NCBI GenBank assembly: GCA_964432715.1
Contig: CAYSOW010000024.1
Location: 1 to 22,942 of the forward strand
DNA: 22,942 nucleotides
Direction of reading: 5' to 3'
Source of the DNA: Phocaeicola_A sp964432715
Lineage (GTDB): Bacteria > Bacteroidota > Bacteroidia > Bacteroidales > Bacteroidaceae
The first letter of the stretch is position 1; every line of letters starts with the position of its first letter. This document shows positions 7,880 to 15,501 of the stretch, in pieces. The notes beneath the pieces are model-generated. The model worked only from the letters and a program-made list of their open reading frames with translations, ran no database searches and had not been told where the DNA came from. The translations under genes were made by a program, and so were the position numbers.

Positions 7880-10800
7880 TTAGAATGTTACACTTCCGGT
7901 GAATGAGAAGGTGCGGGCATACGGATATGTCAGTGCACGTTCTGCTTTGATGGACGATACGTGGAACACGTCGCTCATGTTGAACGAGAGGCGCAGGCGC
8001 TCCAGCTTCGACTCTTTCAGCCAACGCTGATGTTTGAAGTCGTAGTAGAGCGATACGCTCGACAGGCTCAACTGGTTGTTGCGCTGTACGAAACGGGTCG
8101 TCGCATAGGTGGTGGTCGGTGTAGAGGTAATCTTCTTGTAGCTTACCACGTCGCCTGCCTGCTGCCAGGTGTCGGTCAGCACGCGGCGGTCTACGTTGTT
8201 GGCTACGTTGACATTCTCCACACGGTCTACCAACGTCTGGTTGTAATAGTCGCCACCCAGCTGATAAGCGAAGATGGAGCTCAGTCCGATACCTTTGATC
8301 TCTCCGTTGAAACCGAAGGTGCCGTGGTATTTCGGATTGGTATCACCGGCGATGATGTAGTCATCGGTGCTATAGTCGTAAGTGGTCGTCACACCGTCCT
8401 TCTTCAGGAAGAGCTCGCGACCGTTGGCGGGGTCGATACCGAGTGATTTTACGGCCCAGATGGCGGTCATGGATTGTCCCTCTGAATAGCGGATAATCGG
8501 TGAGGTGGTGGCGCTGGCGTCCTGCTCTTTATTAAAGGAGTAGAGGGCATCGTTGATCTTCGTCACCTTGTTGGTGTTGTGTGCCAGGCTGGCTGTTACC
8601 GAGAAGTAGGAATCCTTCTTCTGATAGAGGCGTACGCTGGCGGTCAACTCGTAACCCTTGTTCTCCACGTTACCCAGGTTCTCCTGATAAGAGGTGAAAC
8701 CGGTAGAGGTAGGCAAGGAGAGGGCGAGCAATGCATCTTCACTCTTGCTGTTGTACCACTCGGCACGGAGGTTGAAGATCTTGAAGAGCTGCAAGTCGAC
8801 ACCGAGGTTCAGGTCGCCTGTCTGCTGCCATTTCAACTTATCGTTGGCGATAGACATCAGGTAAGCACCGGTGATGTTATCGTAAGTCAAATCATTATAG
8901 AAGGTGTAAGTGGCCTTTGCCTGATAGGGGTTGAAGTTCTGGCTACCGGTCAGACCGTAAGAAGCACGCAACTTCAGAAGGTCTACCCACTTCACGTCGC
9001 TCATGAACTTCTCCTTGTGGACGTTCCATCCCAAACCAACGGACCAGAAGGTACCCCAACGGTTGTCGGAACCGAAGATGGATGATCCGTTGTAACGCAA
9101 TGAAACATCGGCCAGGTAACGCTCATCATAGGCGTAGTTGGCAGCCCCTGTGATACCGATGCTGCGGGTGGTACTCTCGCTACCCGACGGGCGACCGTTT
9201 TCAGCATACTGTTTCGCAAAGGTGATGTAGTCCACGTGGTTGTTGGTGAATCCCCAAGCCTCCATGCCGTGGCTGTTCGACTCCGTGTCGTTCAAACTCC
9301 AGGCAGCGTTCACAATCAACATGGATTTGGCCCATTGCTTGGTGTAGTTGGCGGTGACATCGGCCGAGAAGCTCTTTGACTCGCCATCGGTGATGCTGTA
9401 AGAACCACGTTTGAAGTAGTCGTCGCCGGTCCACGAAGCAAAGTCGGTATGGTCACCCGGCTTGAAGTTCTCCGTCTTATTGGTGGTGTAGCTGTAGCCC
9501 ACACGACCCGTGAAGCGCCATTCGTCGGTCAAGCGATACTCCGTGTAGAAGTTCTCCGTATAGTTGGTGTACTTCGTGAAACTCTTCGTACCGATGGTGG
9601 CGTTGTAGAGCGGGTTGTAGTAGATGGTGGAACTGGAACCCGTGCTGGGCGGCGTGTAGGTGCCCAGAATCTTACTGATGTTTCCGTTCTCGTCATAGGG
9701 CGAGTAGTAAGGGTTGGCATTCACGAAGTTAGAGAAACTTCCGTAAGGGGAGTTGTCTGCATGGTTCGAGTTGATGGTCAACACGTTACGGAAAATGAAT
9801 TTCTTATAGCGGTAAGAGAGGTTGATGTTACCCGATACCGTCTTACGGTCGGATCCCTTCATGACACCGGCCACATTGTTGTAGCTCAAGGTAGCACCGT
9901 AGCGCATCTCCTGCGTACCGCCCTCCAAGTAGGCCGTATGTTTCTGGCCCACACCGGTGCGCAGCGGTTGCGACAGCCAGTCGGTATCTACGCCACTGGC
10001 CACAGCGGCTGCCAACTCGTTATACTGCTCTTGCAGCAAGTAGTTGAAGCTCGGACTGGTGCTGGAGTAACGACCCGCATTCTTCTCCACCTGCAACTTC
10101 TCGGCTGCATTACAAAGATGATAAGAGCTTAAATCCGGCGCCTCCAGGTTCAAGTCGCCCGTGTAAGTAATGCGTACATGTCCTGCTTCCGGCTCGAAAG
10201 TCTCCACGACGATGACACCGTTGGCAGCCTTAGATCCGTAGATGGCTTTGGCAGCGGCATCCTTCAGCACCGTCACCGATTTCACACGGTTGATATCCAA
10301 GTCGAATACGGTGGTCGAGGTAGTCTCGAAACCATCCAGAATAAAGAGCGGTTCGTTGGGGTTGCCCGAGTAATCGCCTTGCAAGCCGGTGAACGACGCG
10401 TTACCACGGATACTGATGTTGTCCAGGTTGTTCGGGTCGGAACCGTTGGTAGAGTAGTTGTTGATGATGAAAGAGGGGTCAACGTTCTGCAAACTCTTCA
10501 GCACGTTCTGGTTACCGCCTCGTTTCAGCTCTTCCTGGGTGTAAGAGGCAGCCGATCCGGTAAAGCTGGAGGCCTTACGGTCGAACAAACCGGTGACGAC
10601 GACTTCGCCCAACTGGTTCATATCATCTTCCAGGCGGAAGGTGAGCATCTTGCCTTTATAGGCGATGGTCTGCGACTTCATACCGATGAAGCTGGCAGTC
10701 ACCTCTGTAATCTTCTGTCCTCTGGGTTCGGGGATGGCAAAGAGACCGTTCTCGTCGGTGATGGTGCCCACTCCCTTTACATTGGTGGTGATGTTAACAC

Positions 10801-11014
10801 TCGGCAGGGGACTACCGGTTGAGTCCAGTACCCTACCCGTAATAGATTTCACTTTGGCAACGTTGACTGTGGTTGTCGGCACAGATTTCGTTTCGTTCAC
10901 TTGGGCATAGAGCGGAGCGCTGCCGAAGGTCTGCAGAGCGACCGTCATGAGTGCTACCAGCCGAATCGACGGCTTGTGGGCCCAGTCGAAACTTCCTGAA
11001 TGATAACTATTCAT
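7880..11014 (-). CDS. SusC/RagA family TonB-dependent outer-membrane transporter
   Basis: The protein has 1044 residues. A signal peptide with an unusually long polar leader (about 17 residues before the hydrophobic core) ends near PLYAQ, residue 38. A carboxypeptidase-regulatory-like beta-sandwich follows (ITGRVLDSTGSPLPSVNI to SFIGMKSQ, residues about 58-125). Next come the TonB box region GEVVVTG and the plug (ISIRGNASF, PLFILDGFET, VTVLKDAAAKAIYGSKAANG). The rest is a 22-strand barrel ending in a terminal Phe (FSFTGSVTF). It imports oligosaccharides captured by SusD using energy from TonB-ExbBD. No STN domain precedes the beta-sandwich, so it is not the type that signals through an anti-sigma factor. 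It is the first gene of the operon. Confidence 0.96.
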   Translation of the reverse strand: MNSYHSGSFDWAHKPSIRLVALMTVALQTFGSAPLYAQVNETKSVPTTTVNVAKVKSITGRVLDSTGSPLPSVNITTNVKGVGTITDENGLFAIPEPRGQKITEVTASFIGMKSQTIAYKGKMLTFRLEDDMNQLGEVVVTGLFDRKASSFTGSAASYTQEELKRGGNQNVLKSLQNVDPSFIINNYSTNGSDPNNLDNISIRGNASFTGLQGDYSGNPNEPLFILDGFETTSTTVFDLDINRVKSVTVLKDAAAKAIYGSKAANGVIVVETFEPEAGHVRITYTGDLNLEAPDLSSYHLCNAAEKLQVEKNAGRYSSTSPSFNYLLQEQYNELAAAVASGVDTDWLSQPLRTGVGQKHTAYLEGGTQEMRYGATLSYNNVAGVMKGSDRKTVSGNINLSYRYKKFIFRNVLTINSNHADNSPYGSFSNFVNANPYYSPYDENGNISKILGTYTPPSTGSSSTIYYNPLYNATIGTKSFTKYTNYTENFYTEYRLTDEWRFTGRVGYSYTTNKTENFKPGDHTDFASWTGDDYFKRGSYSITDGESKSFSADVTANYTKQWAKSMLIVNAAWSLNDTESNSHGMEAWGFTNNHVDYITFAKQYAENGRPSGSESTTRSIGITGAANYAYDERYLADVSLRYNGSSIFGSDNRWGTFWSVGLGWNVHKEKFMSDVKWVDLLKLRASYGLTGSQNFNPYQAKATYTFYNDLTYDNITGAYLMSIANDKLKWQQTGDLNLGVDLQLFKIFNLRAEWYNSKSEDALLALSLPTSTGFTSYQENLGNVENKGYELTASVRLYQKKDSYFSVTASLAHNTNKVTKINDALYSFNKEQDASATTSPIIRYSEGQSMTAIWAVKSLGIDPANGRELFLKKDGVTTTYDYSTDDYIIAGDTNPKYHGTFGFNGEIKGIGLSSIFAYQLGGDYYNQTLVDRVENVNVANNVDRRVLTDTWQQAGDVVSYKKITSTPTTTYATTRFVQRNNQLSLSSVSLYYDFKHQRWLKESKLERLRLSFNMSDVFHVSSIKAERALTYPYARTFSFTGSVTF

Positions 11015-11104
11015 AGAGTTTTTGATAGGTTTTTCTAAGGATGGAACCTCGCTTAATACATAAATACGTTAACTCTCTCTCTTCTACTTATTGTAAAATT
11101 GGTG

Positions 11105-11136
11105 CAAACCTAGATAATTTAAAGATAAAAAACAAC
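11105..11136 (-). promoter_or_regulatory. Promoter of the susC operon
   Basis: On the minus strand TAGGTTTG (11105-11112) matches TAnnTTTG perfectly. GTTG (11133-11136) lies exactly 20 nt upstream as a -33 element with one mismatch. The predicted start near 11098 leaves about 84 nt of A/T-rich leader before the susC ATG. The leader shows no strong hairpin. No antisense promoter is visible across it. Confidence 0.7.
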
Positions 11137-11220
11137 TTTTTCTTTTAATTTATTTATGTAACAGAAGATTTTTTTGCGAAGTGTGAGGTAACCGTATATT
11201 TTTTCGTTGGGTAGGGCTGT

Positions 11221-11260
11221 AAAGAAAATACTCCTCCGAGGACTTTCCCCGGAGGAGTAT
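11221..11260 (-). terminator. Rho-independent terminator of the GH106 gene
   Basis: ATACTCCTCCG (11228-11238) and CGGAGGAGTAT (11250-11260) are perfect 11-bp arms around an 11-nt loop. On the minus strand the stem is followed by TTTTCTTT. It lies 42 nt after the GH106 stop, and it separates that gene from the susC promoter downstream. Confidence 0.9.
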
Positions 11261-11302
11261 GCGCAATCCTTCTATATAGGAAGGCTATTTGATATAGGAG
11301 GG

Positions 11303-14074
11303 TTATTTGATTCTTTTCATCGGAATGAGCTGCACGCTGCTATTCAGTCCGGAAGGCAGCGGCTGCCAGTCGTTGTAGGGCTTCTTCTTGTATTGCAGGT
11401 TTACCACATTGATTTCCTTGAAGATACGCCATACCTCCCCTTGGCGGTCCATCTCTGCGATGCGGTTGGCCGGAAGGTTGGTCACCTCTATCTGCAGCTC
11501 GTTCTCGCCCGCATGGAGCAGGGAGCCCACCTTCAGTCGGAAGGGAACCGCCCAAGCCGTGCCCGCCGGTTGTCCGTTCACGTAGACCCGTGCACTCTCG
11601 CGCACATCGCCCAAGTCGAGCACCCACTCGTCCGCCTCCCAGGAAGGCAGCGTGAAGTGCACCGTGTAGCGACCCGTGCCCATGTTGGTCTGCGCCTGCG
11701 GTACCTCCAGTGTGGTCCAGGAGCGCGGTGTGTCTATCGGGTAACTTCCCTCGATGGCGGGAGTACTCTCCGGAAAATCCAGCACCCAGCCGTGGCGCAG
11801 GTTGAGTGCCAGCGGTTGTTCCTGCAGGTAGCGCCAAGGCTCCACCCCTGTCAGCGGTGCGTCAAAGGTCTGCAGCAACAGACTCTCGCCGGATGCCAGT
11901 TGCAGATGCACCTGGGCGCCTTGTGCCGTTTGTCGAATCTCCGCTGCTCCCTTCTCGCCCGTCATCGGGTCAAAGATCATCGCCGCTTGCGCCGGTACCC
12001 CCAGCGTCACCCAGTCGTCCACCCCCTTCGCTTGCAACGAAGAGATAAAGTAGTGATAGCCGGAGCTGTTCTTTCGGCGGATGCAGGAGAGGCCGCAGCG
12101 CAACTTCATCTCCTCGGCAGCCACTTCCGTGCGCTCCAGCACTGCGCGATAGTCGTTGCCCGTAATCAGTCGTCCTTGTTTATAAGGGGTCACCGTGGTT
12201 TGCGCGAAGACCTCCTCCGACGGCAATTTCTTCAGCAACGCCTCCAGTTGAGGTTGTTGCTTGGCCTGTCTGCCGTAGCCCGGCACCGAGGTGGGGTAGT
12301 GCTCCGTGAAGAGAATGGTGGCACCCGCCTCCGCCAGTTTTATCAGGTGTTGTAGCGTCTCCACCGGCATGTTCCGTACGGCGGGTACAATCAGCGCCTT
12401 GTAGCCGGTGCCGCCCGCTGTCACCAGTGTTCCGTTCTTGCAGCGTGTGGAGAGCAGGTAGCGGTCGGAGATATAGTCCATGTCGTAGCCGCTCTCCGTG
12501 ATGGCATTGACCGCACGGATGAACTTCGGCGCCCGTTCGCCCATCTCGTGGATGGTGAACATCAGCAGTCGTCCCGGCTGCTCCTCCCACATGTCGTACA
12601 CCGGCAAGTAGACCAGAAAGTCGTTGTCGGGCTCGCCCCACTGCAGGAACGACTGGCAACGGGTGATGTATTGGAAGAACGCCGGAGCGTCGCGCCACAG
12701 GGTGTTCGTGGGCGACATGTCAATGGAGGCGTAAAATTTCCATCCCGGCCATTTCGCCTCTCGGGGGGAGTAGGCGGTGCCGTGGAAAAACATGTGGTTG
12801 ACACCGGATACAAACATCAGGTCCATGTCGGGCTTGCACTGCGACAGGGAGGTGCGGAAGTGCTCCGTCAGCCACGTGAAGGTCTCTGACGAAGTAAATC
12901 TTTTTCCGGTGATATGGGCAGCCGAAGAGGCATACTTCAGCATCGAAAGGTCGGAGTCGTTCTTTCGTGTCAGCGAGTCCTGCCGCAGTCCCTCGATATG
13001 GAATTGCGACAGTCCGAAACCTTCGCATTCAGGGATGTCCACGGCGGCATAGGTGTCAATCAGATTAGAGGGAGAACCGTGCGCCTGGTTGCGCGTCAGA
13101 CTGCCGTGCCGACGTGCCCAGCTGCTCCATTGGGTGGTGAAATTTTCAATCAGCAGTTCCGACATCGTCTCGCGGTAATCACTCACGATGCGGCGGGTTT
13201 CCTCGTTGCGCTCCTCGCTCAGGAACGCCGGGAAATGCTCTTCCAGACGGTAGCCGCGGCGACGGGCAAACGCTTCGAGCAAGTCGGGCGTCCAGTCGGC
13301 GTAATGCACTTCGTACGAGTCGTTGAAGAGCGTGTGCGGGTAGGGCGTTCCGTACTGCTTAAACGCCTTTTCAAACGTTTGCAGGTAGCGCTCCACCGCC
13401 CCGTGATCCAGGTGGTCGATGACATATCCTTCGCCTCCCGGTGCGGCACGTTTCACCTTCTGCAGTGTGCGTCCGATGTGCAGAATGACCACTTGCCAAT
13501 GGCCCTGCGGTGCCTGCCACTTCATCTCCTCCGGATTTCCCTTCGGGGTCAGGTTCAGGCAGCGACCGCTCTGTGGCTCGTAGGCCATCACCCGACTGAG
13601 GCGTGCCACTTTTCGCTGCTTCACCTCCTCGGGACGCAGGTCGAGCGTCACTTCTTGACCGCCCTCCACGGTGAGTGTACGGAAGAGCGCTTTGCAGGCG
13701 GCATCCTCCACCGTCACCGACGGACCGCCGAAGGGCCATCCCGTGCCGTTGTTCATATCCACTTCGATGCCCAGGCGTTCGCCCTCCGCTTCCGTGTGTC
13801 GCAACATCCGCATCCAGTCGGCCCCCAGGTACGAGAGCTCCCGGGCGTCATTGCCCTGCACCCCGTAGATGGGCGTAATCTCCACGCCCCCCAGTCCGGC
13901 GCGCGCATAAGTTTCCAGATTGTAAGTCAGATTGGCAGAGTCCACTGCGCTGCCCAGCCACCACCAGCGTACGGCGGGACGCGCTTCGGGGAGTGCTTTG
14001 GGCCACTCCTGTGCCTGCAGGGTGCACGCCAGTCCCCACAGTCCCAGCAGTGCTATTTGATAAGGTTTCCTCAT
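11303..14074 (-). CDS. GH106 alpha-L-rhamnosidase-like glycoside hydrolase
   Basis: The chosen start gives 923 residues, beginning MRKPYQIALLGLWG with a signal peptide cleaved near LQA/QEWP. The frame is open for 78 more codons upstream (to 14308), but those cross a terminator and a small gene, so they are rejected. Family landmarks are PAVRWWWLG (33-41), GVEITPIYGVQG (63-74), FNDSYE (250-255), RNQAHGSP (328-335), DIPECEGFG (346-354), SSETFTW (395-401) and GVNHMFFHGTAYSP (424-437). This is the pattern of GH106. The C-terminal 150 residues (VLDLGDVRESARVYVNGQ) form a GH2-like beta-sandwich sugar-binding domain. GH106 enzymes remove terminal alpha-L-rhamnose, for example from rhamnogalacturonans, and the signal peptide indicates the periplasm. 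It is transcribed separately from the neighbouring susC operon but probably serves the same glycan. Confidence 0.88.
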   Translation of the reverse strand: MRKPYQIALLGLWGLACTLQAQEWPKALPEARPAVRWWWLGSAVDSANLTYNLETYARAGLGGVEITPIYGVQGNDARELSYLGADWMRMLRHTEAEGERLGIEVDMNNGTGWPFGGPSVTVEDAACKALFRTLTVEGGQEVTLDLRPEEVKQRKVARLSRVMAYEPQSGRCLNLTPKGNPEEMKWQAPQGHWQVVILHIGRTLQKVKRAAPGGEGYVIDHLDHGAVERYLQTFEKAFKQYGTPYPHTLFNDSYEVHYADWTPDLLEAFARRRGYRLEEHFPAFLSEERNEETRRIVSDYRETMSELLIENFTTQWSSWARRHGSLTRNQAHGSPSNLIDTYAAVDIPECEGFGLSQFHIEGLRQDSLTRKNDSDLSMLKYASSAAHITGKRFTSSETFTWLTEHFRTSLSQCKPDMDLMFVSGVNHMFFHGTAYSPREAKWPGWKFYASIDMSPTNTLWRDAPAFFQYITRCQSFLQWGEPDNDFLVYLPVYDMWEEQPGRLLMFTIHEMGERAPKFIRAVNAITESGYDMDYISDRYLLSTRCKNGTLVTAGGTGYKALIVPAVRNMPVETLQHLIKLAEAGATILFTEHYPTSVPGYGRQAKQQPQLEALLKKLPSEEVFAQTTVTPYKQGRLITGNDYRAVLERTEVAAEEMKLRCGLSCIRRKNSSGYHYFISSLQAKGVDDWVTLGVPAQAAMIFDPMTGEKGAAEIRQTAQGAQVHLQLASGESLLLQTFDAPLTGVEPWRYLQEQPLALNLRHGWVLDFPESTPAIEGSYPIDTPRSWTTLEVPQAQTNMGTGRYTVHFTLPSWEADEWVLDLGDVRESARVYVNGQPAGTAWAVPFRLKVGSLLHAGENELQIEVTNLPANRIAEMDRQGEVWRIFKEINVVNLQYKKKPYNDWQPLPSGLNSSVQLIPMKRIK

Positions 14075-14151
14075 GGTCTTACTATATATAAATAGGTGTA
14101 CGTGTTCTAAATTGTTGTACGTGTTGATTCGTACGGTGAATCTACATGGGG

Positions 14152-14159
14152 CGAAGGTA
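14152..14159 (-). promoter_or_regulatory. Possible -7 element for the GH106 gene
   Basis: On the minus strand TACCTTCG matches TAnnTTTG with one mismatch, 77 nt upstream of the GH106 ATG. No TTTG stands 19-21 nt upstream, so the assignment is weak and an activator may be needed. Confidence 0.4.
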
Positions 14160-14193
14160 CAACATTTTCTTGGGGAAGAGGTGAGAAAAGGGC

Positions 14194-14237
14194 AAAAAAA
14201 AGCGAGGGTAAATCGAGCTTGTTCGATTTTATCCTCG
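14194..14237 (-). terminator. Rho-independent terminator ending the microprotein transcripts
   Basis: On the minus strand the arms at 14223-14237 and 14203-14216 (CGAGG..AATCGA against TCGATTTACCCTCG) form a stem with a small bulge and a wobble pair, closed by a short loop. Eight T residues follow directly (14194-14201). It lies about 80 nt after the stop of the downstream microprotein gene and before the GH106 promoter. Confidence 0.85.
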
Positions 14238-14251
14238 TTATGATAGAACTT

Positions 14252-14306
14252 GAATCCACTTGGATTCTCGTTGGTTTTCAACTGAAAGCGTTGCTTAGTG
14301 CAACGC
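14252..14306 (-). other. Two tight hairpins in the 3' region of microprotein gene A
   Basis: GCGTTGC (14288-14294) and GCAACGC (14300-14306) form a perfect 7-bp stem with a 5-nt loop. GAATCCA (14252-14258) and TGGATTC (14261-14267) are perfect 7-bp arms separated by two bases, so in RNA the top pair opens. With the terminator at 14194-14237 they make three stem-loops in a row within about 115 nt, all downstream of the gene at 14318-14410. They could protect the short mRNA from 3' decay or form a stable small RNA. Confidence 0.6.
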
Positions 14307-14317
14307 ATCTTGCTGTT

Positions 14318-14410
14318 TTACTTCTGTGCGTTTGTTTTAACTACAGTGATTACACTTAATACAGTGAAAACTGCTACAATCGCTAACAGAATTGATACTT
14401 GAGCTGTCAT
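14318..14410 (-). CDS. 30-residue single-pass membrane microprotein A
   Basis: ATG at 14408-14410 opens 30 codons ending in TAA at 14318-14320. The product begins MTAQVSILLAIVAVF, continues hydrophobic to about residue 24, and ends KTNAQK. It is a single predicted transmembrane helix with a short polar tail. The paralogue at 14607-14699 has the same length and 17 identical residues of 30. At six of the shared residues (3, 8, 11, 14, 19, 24) the codons differ only synonymously, which argues for selection on the protein. It has its own promoter 80 nt upstream, an FNR/CRP-like palindrome further upstream, and a terminator downstream. I do not recognise the family. It differs from the Bacteroidetes 'smalltalk' proteins as I recall them. 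A small subunit of a membrane complex or a type I toxin are both possible. Confidence 0.72.
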   Translation of the reverse strand: MTAQVSILLAIVAVFTVLSVITVVKTNAQK

Positions 14411-14489
14411 GATTTTAATGTTTTACCTTTAACTAAATCCTATTTGTTTGTATTATTCAAGTTGGTTGCCCTCCTTGATTTTCACGATG

Positions 14490-14521
14490 CAAAGATAAGG
14501 GGCTTTGAAATACTATGCAAG
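14490..14521 (-). promoter_or_regulatory. Promoter of microprotein gene A
   Basis: On the minus strand TATCTTTG (14490-14497) is a perfect -7 element. CTTG (14518-14521) lies exactly 20 nt upstream as a -33 with one mismatch. The predicted start near 14483 gives a leader of about 73 nt. Confidence 0.75.
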
Positions 14522-14557
14522 AAAAAATATGTTTTATAACATAAAAATCGGGATTTC

Positions 14558-14571
14558 TTGATGTATGTCAA
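14558..14571 (-). promoter_or_regulatory. FNR/CRP-like operator upstream of microprotein gene A
   Basis: The minus strand reads TTGACATACATCAA, the half-sites TTGAc and ATCAA separated by four bases. The known FNR consensus is TTGAT-N4-ATCAA. The centre lies 74.5 nt upstream of the first transcribed-side base of the -7 element, roughly -81 from the predicted start. A second palindrome (TATGTT, four bases, AACATA; 14528-14543) lies between this site and the promoter. Confidence 0.65.
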
Positions 14572-14606
14572 GAACGCCTTATTTGCAAATCGGATAGATT
14601 GGTTTG

Positions 14607-14699
14607 TTAGTTCTTCAGGTTTACGTCTACTACTGCTACTACGCTTGCTACTGCGAGCACTGCGATGATTCCTAACAAAATAGCTACTTGTGCTGTCAT
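14607..14699 (-). CDS. 30-residue single-pass membrane microprotein B
   Basis: ATG at 14697-14699 opens 30 codons ending in TAA at 14607-14609. The product begins MTAQVAILLGIIAVLAVA, stays hydrophobic to about residue 24, and ends DVNLKN. The first five residues, ILL (7-9), AV (13-14), SV (19-20), VV (23-24) and Asn27 are shared with microprotein A. The frame stays open for 107 codons upstream, but that stretch contains the gene's promoter and the nrdG terminator, so the short start is chosen. It is transcribed from its own promoter after nrdG terminates. No obvious terminator separates it from gene A, so readthrough into A is likely. The tail is more acidic than in A (Asp25 against Lys25). 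Function unknown. Confidence 0.75.
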   Translation of the reverse strand: MTAQVAILLGIIAVLAVASVVAVVDVNLKN

Positions 14700-14783
14700 A
14701 CTTTTTACTTTTTTACTATTAAACAATGTTATCCTAAACTCTATTTCTACTTCTGTAACGAAGTCCTCTCTCATTTCGGGGTG

Positions 14784-14791
14784 CAAAGGTA
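14784..14791 (-). promoter_or_regulatory. -7 element of microprotein gene B
   Basis: On the minus strand TACCTTTG is a perfect -7 element, 85 nt upstream of the ATG at 14699. No TTTG is found 19-21 nt upstream, which suggests dependence on an activator such as one bound at 14853-14866. Confidence 0.65.
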
Positions 14792-14852
14792 AAACGTTTT
14801 TACATAGGTTGTATCGTTTCCTTTGCAAAAAATGGGAAGAATGGGCGTTTTC

Positions 14853-14866
14853 TTGATTTATGTCAA
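14853..14866 (-). promoter_or_regulatory. FNR/CRP-like operator upstream of microprotein gene B
   Basis: The minus strand reads TTGACATAAATCAA, identical to the site before gene A except for one base in the spacer. Matching extends outside the palindrome, with 20 of 25 bases shared. The centre lies 75.5 nt upstream of the -7 element, against 74.5 nt for gene A. It stands after the nrdG terminator, so it belongs to the microprotein unit. Confidence 0.68.
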
Positions 14867-14914
14867 TAGCGTTGACTTTGTTGGGGTGTAAAAAGGGTTG
14901 ATGAATGCGGAAGA

Positions 14915-14967
14915 TGGAAAAAACGTCGACCCCTGTGGGTTCGCTTACCCTACAGTGAGTCGACGTT
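14915..14967 (-). terminator. Rho-independent terminator of nrdDG
   Basis: AACGTCGAC (14922-14930) and GTCGACGTT (14959-14967) are perfect 9-bp arms. Inside, CTGTGGGT pairs with ACCCTACAG around one bulge. On the minus strand the stem runs into TTTTTTCC. It begins 22 nt after the nrdG stop. Confidence 0.93.
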
Positions 14968-14988
14968 CCAGATTGTTCGTATCTTATG

Positions 14989-15489
14989 TCAATGTATATC
15001 AGATAAAATTTCCTTAACAACCGCTCCTTCGCGGAGGAGCAGAATGCGCTGGTTGCTACTGCCTCGAAACTCCAGAAAGGGCGAGTAGAGCGCCTTGACG
15101 AAGCGACCGTCCACCAGGACGTCTATCCACTTCAGCAGGGGACTGCGCACGGGGTCCTTCTGTAGCTGCTCGTAGGTGTAACCGGTGTAACACCAGATGT
15201 TCTGACCGGTGGCTTCCTTGATGCGACGCAGCAGCGGTCCGAACTCCTCGGGGCGGAAGAAAGGATCGCCGCCCGAGAAGGTTACGCCGTCCAACAGCGG
15301 ATTGGCATTGATCTCGTCAATGATGCCACTGATGCGCTCCTCGGTGAGTGGGGTGCCCGCTTGCGGGTCCCAGCTCTCGGGGTTGTGACACTCCGGACAG
15401 TGGTGGGCACATCCCGCCAAGTAGATGGAGTAGCGTATACCGTCGCCGTCCAGAATGGTCTCTGCGTACGTATATAATAGGTGTAGCAT
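14989..15489 (-). CDS. nrdG: Anaerobic ribonucleotide reductase activating protein
   Basis: This 166-residue radical-SAM enzyme uses S-adenosylmethionine and a 4Fe-4S cluster to create the glycyl radical on NrdD. The cluster motif is CAHHCPEC (Cys27, Cys31, Cys34), the CX3CX2C form, preceded by GDGIRYSIYLAGC. The SAM-binding glycine-rich segment VTFSGGDPF follows near residue 70, and WCYTGYTYEQL later, all typical of NrdG. Length is normal. It starts 12 nt after nrdD ends and is cotranscribed with it. A strong terminator closes the unit. Confidence 0.96.
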   Translation of the reverse strand: MLHLLYTYAETILDGDGIRYSIYLAGCAHHCPECHNPESWDPQAGTPLTEERISGIIDEINANPLLDGVTFSGGDPFFRPEEFGPLLRRIKEATGQNIWCYTGYTYEQLQKDPVRSPLLKWIDVLVDGRFVKALYSPFLEFRGSSNQRILLLREGAVVKEILSDIH

Positions 15490-15501
15490 CTCCTTCAGCG
15501 C

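Noticed and set aside
11015..11104. A cis-antisense RNA at the start of susC, as seen in some Bacteroides glycan loci
   Set aside because: No plus-strand promoter with both elements was found in or near the susC leader.
11207..14095. Long plus-strand frames (382 and 393 residues) opposite the GH106 gene
   Set aside because: They are antisense shadows rich in His, Arg and Leu with no recognisable domain. The first begins in the GH106 terminator.
14075..14308. N-terminal extension of the GH106 gene by 78 codons
   Set aside because: It crosses a T8 terminator and has no GH106 or signal-peptide character, while the Met at 14074 is followed at once by a signal peptide.
14607..15020. A 137-residue reading of the microprotein B frame
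   Set aside because: The upstream 107 codons span the nrdG terminator, an operator and a perfect -7 element. Similarity to the paralogue starts exactly at the internal Met.
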